64,000 bases of DNA from Sweltsa coloradensis. Its lineage: Eukaryota; Arthropoda; Insecta; Plecoptera; Chloroperlidae. Location of the stretch: assembly GCA_024449915.1 (NCBI GenBank), contig JAMZAV010001434.1:62001-126000 (forward strand), given 5' to 3'. Below the pieces are notes generated by a model. That model saw nothing but the letters and a program-made list of their open reading frames with translations, did no database searches and was not told the DNA's origin. Of this stretch, positions 23,801-34,539 are shown piece by piece. Each line of letters opens with the position of its first letter. Position 1 is the first letter of the stretch. The translations under genes and the position numbers were made by a program.

Positions 23801-26800
23801 TGTGCTTTTGTGACATTCATTTTTAAACTGGTTTTCTATAGGCTGACTGAGAGAAAAAAGATTTTTTTAACAACTGTCTTTATAGTGAATTTTTTCGTTT
23901 GGTGATATTTTGTACCGATTCGTACCGCCAAACGAAAAAATTCGCAGGAACGACAAATGTAAAAAAAACTCTCAGCCAGCCCCTAGAAAACCAGTTGAAA
24001 ATTAATGTCACAAAAGAACAACATCCTAAGTTGAATGGTGTGCCCTGACGAATTGAAATTTGAAATTATTTTGAGATGGCGATATTGGCCTTGTACCGGA
24101 TCATAAAAATTTAAAAAAAAAATAGTTTTGATTTTCTAAAATAGCCAGGTTTTAAAGCCATTCACTATATTTTGATTTGGTTGCATATTTTGGAAAATAG
24201 AAAAACGCGGTCGAATAGCCATAAACACGAAAACTAAAACAAACCCAAGCTTTTTAAATGTGTTTAGTCAAATTGATGTCTTCTCGCATAGCTCACTACG
24301 TTCATCCATAAATCACTTTTCGCGTGTTACTTCATCTCCGAGGCTGAACTTTATAAGGAGGGAGGGGGGCAATGTCAGGTTCCTAAGCAATTAGATATTT
24401 CAATCAAAGCAAAAGTTCAAACACTGGCAATGAAGAAATGTGTTCTTGTTTACTACAGTGGAAGAAAAGAACTGGTACAGGCTCCAGATAAAGACAGATT
24501 TGTACACAAAGTAAACATCTACGTAAACTTTATTGCATTTTTTCGCTACCATTTATTTTTTTCATTCTAATAATTTTGCGTTGATATATACCACACAAAG
24601 AGTACAGCGTGTACACACTGTGATATTAATAAATAACATATGTAAACAATGGTCATATTTCTTATTGGGCGGGGCTAACTTAATTTTGCCGTGGCGTTGT
24701 GCAATTCGACAATATCATTTCAAAAATATATCCGAGACGATTTCGAACCCGGGGCCATGGTTCAATAAATCTCGCGGAAACGAATAAATAAGAATCTTAG
24801 AAAGCCAAGTGTCTTGTTGTTTGTTTGTTTTATATGTCAGGCATGAACAAAGGACCATTATACTCGGCCCGAGTCGGCTGTTGAGAACGTCAGAAGACTG
24901 TGTTGAGTGCGTCAGCTTATTTCGATATGAGTGCATGCGTGGCCTTGAAACCCGAGCGCTGGGTGGGGACTAGCCTGGCCATCCTGCGACACTTGATTTA
25001 TTATCTGACAAATCACGCGCATTCCATTATTGTTTATTATCGGCAGCAGAGATAGATCTGCACTTTTAAAATGATGAGGCCTAAATTTAGGAGGACGACA
25101 CTGTTAAGTCACCAGTTATGTCGAGTCTTGTCTGAATGTGTATTCAAATATATATTTTTCTAATTACGGGAATGGTATGGGCTTCAGTACCTCACACCTT
25201 TGACTAACCTCCCAATTACCCTCACATATTTTTCACCTTGTTTGTGAAAACGAGTCAAGTTGTTCATGGACAGTGTTCCTTACGTGAATGTATTTATTGT
25301 TGTTGATTGCAGTTTTTCGTCTCATTATTCTTATTTTTTGTCCATTCGGTATTTTGAGATCAACACGAAAGTAAAGTGCTGCTTACAAATATCTGAGCTG
25401 AGCTTACGTCTGTTTGACAGAGTTTTTGGGGATATAATAATAGCAGTCTTTATTTTAAACTTTTCTTCTGCCTGACCAAGCATTAAAATAATACAAGTTA
25501 TGTTGATATGAATGTGTTGTGAATATGATTATATAACATCCAACATTTTACAAATCCCTAGGCAAGATAATCCAATCTAGGGTTTTGTTTTTTCTGACTT
25601 ATGGGTTTATGGGTAAACATTTGAAAAATGCACTGTCATGATTGTCGGTAGCTGACACACTGAATTAGTCTTAAGTGTATCGAGTTACCTAATAAATAAA
25701 ATCTATATATGTTATTGTTTTTTCTCGCCAAGCGAGATAGCCTTTGTAGGGCACAGTGCCGTCTTTAGCCTTTAGGGTAGTTAGGAAAGGAACGTTCGAG
25801 GGTTGTTTAAGAGGACTCAATCCCTGCCATTCGCATTTACAACTAAAAAAACCTCGGAAACGACCTTCAGTCAGGATTGCCGGTCTCAGCGAGATTCGAA
25901 CCCGAGACCTCCCGAATGTCAAGCGCTTAGCGCTCGAACCGACACTGTCGGTAACCTCATATATAGGCTATACTGCTGTCGGTTTCAGGTCAGTTTTGAG
26001 CTTTTGACAGGCACTACCACAAAAATTAGAAAAACTGCTACGAGTTAGGTATCACTGACAATTGTTATTGGTAAAGCAACCTTGTAACTCATGAATAAAT
26101 TCAGTGATTCCCAACCAAGGTGCCGCAAAATCCTTGTACATACCAGTAAAAACAAGTAGTTTTTGAAATATAAAAAATACAGTAAATAATGAATTTTACA
26201 CAAAGAAAAACAATTATAGGCTACTTCTACTAGCTAATCAACTGATTACCATAGTTTTTATTCAAAATGGTCGCAATTGAAAAATGGATATTGCGTAATC
26301 ACGCAGCAACGATGCTGATCTCGATTCCTATGCTAGCTGCCACCCCCAAATTGGCCAATAGTAAATGGACTGAAATAACGTGTAAAAACTAATGTTTGCA
26401 TATATACCGGTAAGTAAAATGCGCGAGCAGTGATGCTAATAAGAATCTGTGAAAACACGGCTGTATGACGCCGATGACGGCAACTACTTAGCGATGGGAT
26501 TCACATGGTGGGGTGGTAAAAGACCTAGAGTAGTAGAAAGTGTGTAGAAAGACTTGGTGTATTGTCTGTGGTGAAAAGCTAGCAAATCAAGTTATATTTC
26601 CTAGCAAATTGAAACGTAATTATTTTTACTAAACATAGTCAACAATTGACATCAAATTGCTGAATTTTGTCGTATTTTGTTTACCAGACATGCTAAATAC
26701 TACTTGGCTGAAGGGGGTGCAACGAAATTATTAAATGTAGCAAAGGGGTGCCTTGAGTTGAAAAGGTTGGGAACCACAGTCTGTAATGACGTTTTGTTTT

Positions 26801-29800
26801 GCTACATAAATCGTTGAAAAATTAGTTCCAAGTTCAGTAAGTTTAGTTCGCTTCTTTTTTATTCCGTCATCACAATGTACGCAACAAACAACATTATTCG
26901 CTGCTCGCTACTCAGTATACTCCAGTAATACTCTGTAGTGTGTGTCACTGCTCTGGAGTTAGACCAAGGTCATCTTTACTCTCTATATGATACTATCGTT
27001 TCGCTCAGTCAGAAAACGAGGCGAAGTAGAGATAGTTCGCTGGAGAGACCATGAGCGGCAGCACTGAGCGGCAGTGGTTGGACGCGTCGAATCCGCGCCA
27101 CGACTGATCCGCGAGAAATATTTCAAGTTTTTGCAATGCACTCGGAACTTCAGCTCGATCTCGATAGTGCCTAGACCAATTTTGAAGTGTTATACCTCGT
27201 TGGAAAGTGCACTTTCGTGACAAGAGTCTGACTGGGACCTATATAACGTGTGTCACTTGCTGTAGTAACGTCAGTGTACGAAACGAGCACTATATTATAT
27301 GACATTTGTAGAGGTACGCGAAAAAATTCATAGTTGTCAACCCATTGCACAAATTTCAATTTTTCTGCAGTCAGAGCAATTATAACACTTTACTCTAAAT
27401 GCGTGCCAAATTTGATCTGGTTTCAGTCAGTAGTTTTAATTCACGATTTGAATTAGAAAATATAAGTCGAAACCCCCAAATACCCCTCCAATTCCCCCCC
27501 AAAAAATTCCCCATTTTTTTTCAAGTTTTTATAATACACATGAAAATAGCCGTAACAAAAAAACAAGGTTTTTGGACGTTCAACGACCCGGTTGATTCCC
27601 CTTAAACGCTACTACGCACGTATTCCAAGAAAAGTTTAAGGGTTTTCTCAAGAGCACCTATTAAAAGATTTAAAAAATATAGTGATGGATAGTTTAAGCT
27701 ATCTAGGAAGTGAAGTAATGGCAAGTGGAAAGAAAGATTAAAAAGGAGATTCTGATTAGCATCAGAATACAAAAGGCCAGCAACTTCTACCAGTGTGGGA
27801 AAGGCCTGGTGTGGGATAGGGAAATAGTAAATAGGCTACCTATTCAGTGTAAGATGAGTGATGTCACTGTATAAAACCTATTTCATCCCGATGCAGCAGA
27901 AACCTGGACAATGGGAGACCGAGAGGAGAGTCAGATGTGACGAGAAGGGACAGAAGAAGAAACATGGACATTAGCAGCGGCGTCGGAGCTGGGGGGGCAG
28001 GGTGGTAGCTTGCCCCCCCTGAGCTTACGGAGGGAGGGCGAAAGTATCTTCTCGCCCCCCCTAGAAAAATGATGAAATAACCATAAAAGCATAAACCAAC
28101 AAGCATAAAAAATATTACATTCTTCAAGTTACCTAGGTTAAAGCAAAAAATTAAATTCTTCTACTATCTTTTCTGTTTTCGTTCAGCAAAGCCCCTTAAC
28201 TTCTTCTAAAACACGTAAAAACCACTTAAAAAATACGTAATTGTCAAAAAATTGCCTGCAGCGCTATTATAGGGGGCCTCCCCTATTGAGTCGTTAGTCA
28301 AAGCCACCCCCCCCCGAAATATATTTCACCGTACGCCACTGACTCAAGGACAATGTAACTATGTATGGAAGCATGAACTTTTCCTGGAAAAGTTCGGCCC
28401 CCTGGAAAAATAGACTTCCGACGCCCCTGGACATTAAAAATGCTGGGCTGGGTGTAGAGAAGTTACGTGACAGGATAGGAAACACACTGTTGAGATGATA
28501 TGGATAAAAGAAACAAGTGGGGGAAAAATAGGATGCCCAAGAAAATGTATGACAGAAGAATTGAAGAAGAAGACGGGGTAGACCAAGGAAGAGATGGAAG
28601 GACATCATATCAGGAGACTTGGAGTATAGAGGAGAGAGCTGGGAAGATGTGGAAGAGATACAATTGTGGGAGGATAGAAAGAAGTGGAAAAATTGATTCT
28701 AGACCCAAGCTGACCCTGCCAGAAGCAGGAAACGGCAATGAATAATGATAATGATATAAAAATGTGTTTTTTGTTTTTGTTTTTAATTTAGAGGCCTACT
28801 AAAATAGAACCATAATATTATGCATAAACCTAATACCAGTAAGATTGAGCTTGTATTTATTTTAAATGTTTTTGTGTGTTTTTGTTTTTGTATTTTTTTT
28901 TGTTGTTATAGCAAGTCAGATTGAAAGTAAGTGAATAGTTAGACGAGGGAGCGAAGCGACTGAGGTAACCATTCAAGAAAATCGGCTCTTATTCTGTAAT
29001 TCTGTGGGTGTGTGTGTACATAAAAAATCAGCCGAATCGCTGAATAGATTGCGTTGAAATTCGAAACAGACATCCGGTACGAGTTTACTGAGAACTGCTA
29101 ACAAAATCAGCTAGATCCATTCCGATTTAAACCTACAAGAAATGATAAATTGAAAAATAGGCTGCGATGTGTAGGAATCATTTTAACGAAAATGGTTTTG
29201 TTGGATGAGCGTAGCGAGCGAAGCGAAGATTCCATTCTACTACACTGGAGAAAAAAATCCGGAATGTTTTTTTTTCTTTTTTTTTTTTTTGTATTTTTGT
29301 CTGTTTGTCCACACGATTCCGGCTAAACCGATACTCCGATTGAGATGAAATTTTATGGAGGCCTTCGAAATCTCTGAACTTAGAACTGCCACGTTTTTGA
29401 GCGCAATCGGAAAATTATTTCTCATGAAAATCGCAATTTTACGATTTTTTTCGATTTAAAAAAAAATTCTTTGACTTATAACACCTACATGCTTTATCCG
29501 ATTTTAATGATTTTTGCACAGAACCTTTATTTTATGAATTAAAGTATTCTTGTGAAATTTGAGCGCAATTGAAAAAATATTTATCATAAAAATCGAAATT
29601 TTACGGGTTTTTTTCTTTTTTTAAACAATTCTTTGACTTATAACACCTACATGCTTTATCCGATTGTAATGATTTTTTCGCAGAACCTTAATTTTATGAA
29701 TTTATATATTAGTGTCAAATTTGAGCGCAATCGAGAAATTATTTCTTATAAAAATCGCAATTTTACGAATTTTTTTTAACAATTGCGATTAATAAATTTA

Positions 29801-32800
29801 AAAATTTAAGTTAATTTTTTATTTTTTAAATTTTATTTTATTAAAAAAAATTCAACTAAGTAATGATTTTTCCACAGAACAACAGAAAATTCGCATAACA
29901 CATGGCAGCTCAATGCACCAATTACGCTCATCCAACAACGCGGCGGGACTTAAGCGTTTTCCTAGTTGTTAAACAAAAATTGTTTGTTTTGACTGGCTGT
30001 GAAAATGCTGTGACCAAGGTGTATCGAATCTGGCACGCTCAAGGTACCCCCAAATTCCGCTCGGGGATTGAGCAAACCTTGCAATATTTACACGTATTTC
30101 GTACTGGCTATGTTTTCCATAGTATTGTCACAGATGATAGACTACACTGCGTTATTTGCATTTCAAAACATGTTTAATAATTTTTAAAATAGGCCTACAA
30201 CCCAGAAATTACAAAATCTTTCTCGACCAGGGGATTGAACCCAGGTCTCCCACATTTCGGGTATAAGGGCGTCTTAGCTAAACTAGACTAGGAAAACGCC
30301 AAAGTCGTTGTTAGAGGAGTGAGCGAGTCATGTGTTGAGTACCCGGAAACATTTGCATTTAAGCTTGATTGGTAAATAATAGGGTTTTTAAGTTTAGTTG
30401 GTATCAGGGCGCATCAACTGTAAGGCCATAATGCGCCACTCAAGCCTATAATACGCTAGGGAGGCCTATAGGTAGGGGGAAGAAAGGGAATGTTACCGGG
30501 TACTCAACACATGGCTCACTCACTCGTCTAACGACTTTGGCGTTTTCCTAGTAAAAATAAATGTTATTTTATAAATGCAAACGTCAAAAAGAAACATTTG
30601 GCTTTATATTTGGTTTACTATTGCTATTTTGTTGTATTTGTACAAATTTTGTCTTTATAAAGCTTTTTTCAAAAAGAAAAAAAGTGCCTCTAGTCTAGCT
30701 AAGACCCGGTACCAACCTAACCGAATAATATGTGAATAATAATTATTAATTAACGTAAGTGAAACAAATTGTGAGGGAGGAGAAAGACAAAGCAATGGAA
30801 TAATTTGCTGGTAAATTAGAAGATGACTTCCAGGGAAATAAGAAAATTATATATGGATTAGTAAAGACAAGACAAGAAAGGGAGGAACAAAAGCTCATGG
30901 TACATGAGACTGGACAAGTTACAAACAACCCACATGAAATACAAGAAATGTGGAGGAAATATTTCAAAGATCTGCTAAAAGTTCAAGTTAGTGGAAATTT
31001 AAACGCAGAGAAAGAGGAAGAGGCAAGTGGAGAAGATGAAGAAGATGAGGTAACGGAACAAGAGGTGGCACGGGCGTTAGGAGCCATGAAGAATGGTAGA
31101 GCTCCAGGAGTGGATGACATTTCTGTGGAAATGATCAAAGCATCAGGAGCGGAAGGAAAAAGATGGTTATTTCGAGTAAAGTGCTGCGTGGAAACAAAAG
31201 AAGATACCGGAAGATTGGAAAAGAGGTATAATTGTACCGTTGTTTAAGAAAGGTGACCGGAAAAATGTGAAAATTACAGAGGGGTGACATTAATGCGTCA
31301 GTGTGCAAAGGTTTATGAGAAAGTTATAGAATAATAATAGATCTAAGACTGAAGGAGGTATATGATACAGATTTAAGAGAACAATATGGGTTCAGAAGTG
31401 GACATTCTACTATTGATCCAATATTTGCTAAAAGACAGACAATGGAGGGGAGATGGTTAAATGGGAAAGAAATGCACAATATTGTGTTTTTGGATCTGGA
31501 GAAGGCATACAATCGTCTGCCTAGAGAGAAAGTATGGGAGTGTCTAGAGAAAAGGAGTGGGAAGAGGTTTAATAGACAGGATACAAAGTACATATCAAAG
31601 GAGTGAAAGTTGCGTACAGACAGATATGGGTAGGTCAGAATGGTTCCAAGTAAATGAGGGCTTGCGACAAGGTAGTGTGTTATCTCCAACACTCTTTACT
31701 GTTGTAATGGACAAAATTATTAGAAGAGTGGAACCAAATACAGATGAAAGGGACACAAGAACATTAGTGTTTGCGGACGATGTGTTGATTTGGGGTGAGA
31801 GTGCCAGAGAAGTGCAGGAGAAGGTGGACAGATGGAATGAAGTTACTATAGAGCTTGGTCTGAAAATCAATCAGAAAAAGAGTGAATGTTTGCGTATGCA
31901 AAAGAAGACAAAGAGCAGGTCTAGAGACCGGGAAAATATTGTACTCCGTGGAGAAGTCTTAGAAGAGAAAGAAGAATTTAAATATTTGGGAAGTATATTG
32001 ACAAATGATGCAAAAGTGGGTAGGGAAGTGTAATCTAGAGTGCAAAAAGCAGAAGGGTTTTACCAATTGGTGAGAAAGCTACTCTGGAATGAGTTGTTTC
32101 CCACAAAAATGTAAAATTTTGTTGTACAAGGCATATTTTGTACCATTACTAACATATGGGGCAGTAACATGGGCAGTGGAAACAAAAGAAGAGAGTCAGT
32201 CTGGAAGCAGCGAAATGAAGTTTTTAAGAAGTGTCAAGGGAGTTAAAAGATGGACAAGATAAGAAGTAATGTAATCAGAAAAGAACTGGGACTGGAGAGA
32301 TTGAGGTTTAAGCTAGGAAGAGAACGTCTATGATGGTTTGGACATATGAAAAGGATGGGAAGAGATAGGATTCCAAGACGAGAATTTGAAGCGGCAGAGG
32401 AGGGGAAAAGAAGAGTAGGAAGGCCAAGAGAGAAATGGGAAAGATTACCTTCAAAAAGACGGAAAACGGGATGAAGTGTGGGAGCATGTGACAAGAGTCA
32501 AGCTGTGGGAGGCAGAAAAGAGTGGAGTAAATTGGAGGAGAGGAAGGAGTCAGATAATGAGGAAGAAACACTGAGTCTGGCAAGCTTAGTATTTACACTT
32601 TCATGCCCTAGATAATGGTAGAAAACCACCACTCAACCCAACATAGTTGGAACTGAGTTATGATGATTATTATTATTAAATTGTAATTATATAGGCTAGC
32701 GTTAAATGGAAGTTTTTCTCTTGTACCTGACCAATACTGTCCAATGCAATATGACAAAGACAATCTTCATCTTCAGAATGCAATACCGGAACACGGAAAC

Positions 32801-34061
32801 GTTAATATAATAAGTATCCAAAACAAGGTAGCAAACAAGAAGACAATTTGCTTAAAAATGGACAGGACATTAGCTTAACTGAAGAACGTCTAAGTGTTTG
32901 GACATATAAGATGCAACTTGGAAATCCAGCGAAACTACACATGGGCTTAAGCTAGGCAAAGAAGACACGACCGTAATAGGTTCATCAGTGGTGAACATGA
33001 TTAATCAAAAAGACTTGGACAAACATGGTGTGGCACACATGGACTAAATCAAGCGAGAGACACAACATGAGTAAGTTTTCGTGGGGGAATTGCGTCATAC
33101 AGGACCTGACAAACTGGCAAGCTAAACACTCATGCGCTAAAAGTAGGCAAACGACCACCATACCCATATAATGGTTAGTGGTATATATGCATCTATCAAG
33201 CTTGGACAAACACGTTGCAACGAATTTGTCTTCAAACAACCACAGGCAAGCACATAATGACAAAGGATCTTTCAGAATGTGACTGATGCGCTATCGGACT
33301 TGGACAAATTACATCAGTGCAAACAACACATGGCTAAACAGCAAGTAAACACAGACACAGACACACACTACGTACATAGGTTCTTCAGTGGTGACATATG
33401 CGTCTATCAGCCTTGGACTAAGTGCTGCCATATGCACATCAGTTGCTTCGTAGAACTGAACAGTCTTCTGGCCAACCCTCAAGACGACCCCAGTGTAAAC
33501 TGTATGCGTACGGCCGCTGAGTCTGAAACATGGTTCAACTTGAATCTCTGTGCTGTAGTAAGAATCAACGCGCTAAGTGCTGTCATATGTAGGCCTACAT
33601 CAGTTGCTTCGTAGAACTAAACCGCCTCACCCCCCCCCCCTCCTCTGCTTCAAAATTTGTTTTTGTTTTATTATCTGGTAATCTTAAAAAATCACAGCCC
33701 TCCGGTTCAGGGCTAAATCAGCCACGGAAATTAAGGTTTTGATGAAAACACCATAGGGCTGGCTATCTAGGAGTAGGACTATATAGGCCTACTGTGATTA
33801 TTTTAGCCTCGATCAAATTTAAAAAATCAAAAGGTTGGAAAATAGATTTTAGAAACTACAATCAGTACTTGTTCATTAGCCTATCTGGACCCCCCAAGTT
33901 ATACGTGTGGCTAGGTTAGGGGTGGGGGGGTTAGGGGAGACATTATTATTATCCTAGAACCGAACCTCACCTGTTCATTATCTATCAGGACCCCCTAGAA
34001 GTTGTACGTGTGGCTAGGTTAGGTTGGGGGGGGGGGGGGTTAAGGGGGGACATTATTATTA

Positions 34062-34125
<64 letters not shown>

Positions 34126-34503
34126 GTCATGGAAGTCAACAGTCACAACAAATAGCAGTTTAGTAAAGGTTTGTTCTGTTGTCCCGGTGGCTCAATTGGT
34201 AAAGCTATGGCACGTTAAGCCAGAGGTTCTGGGTTCGTATCCCAGTCGAGGCAAACTTTTACGACAACTGCTATGAATCAATAACTACATCCTTAAAGCA
34301 GGCTTATGCTTAAAAACCTTATATTCATTATTATTATTATTATTAATTATCCTAACCTAACCCCCCCCCCTCCCATAACCTAAGACCATACGTACAACGA
34401 CAACAAAGGGTGTCCGGACTCCGGAATTGATAATGAACAAGACTTGTTCATTATCCTAAGGTTATGAAGTTAGAAGGTAGCCCATTACCCAACAATCAGA
34501 TGC

Positions 34504-34539
<36 letters not shown>

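Larger units (their letters stand above)
33868..34446. mobile_element. Inverted-repeat element split by a SINE
   Basis: The left arm holds two tandem ~103-bp copies (starting TTGTTCATTA at ~33868 and ~33971) with GTGTGGCTAGGTTAG and poly-G. The right arm (~34342-34446) is the partial complement, ending GATAATGAACAAG. The (ATT)n-tailed SINE lies between. Confidence 0.5.

Noticed and set aside
33279..33614. 111-codon plus-strand frame
   Set aside because: Composed of local tandem duplications with no conserved domain.
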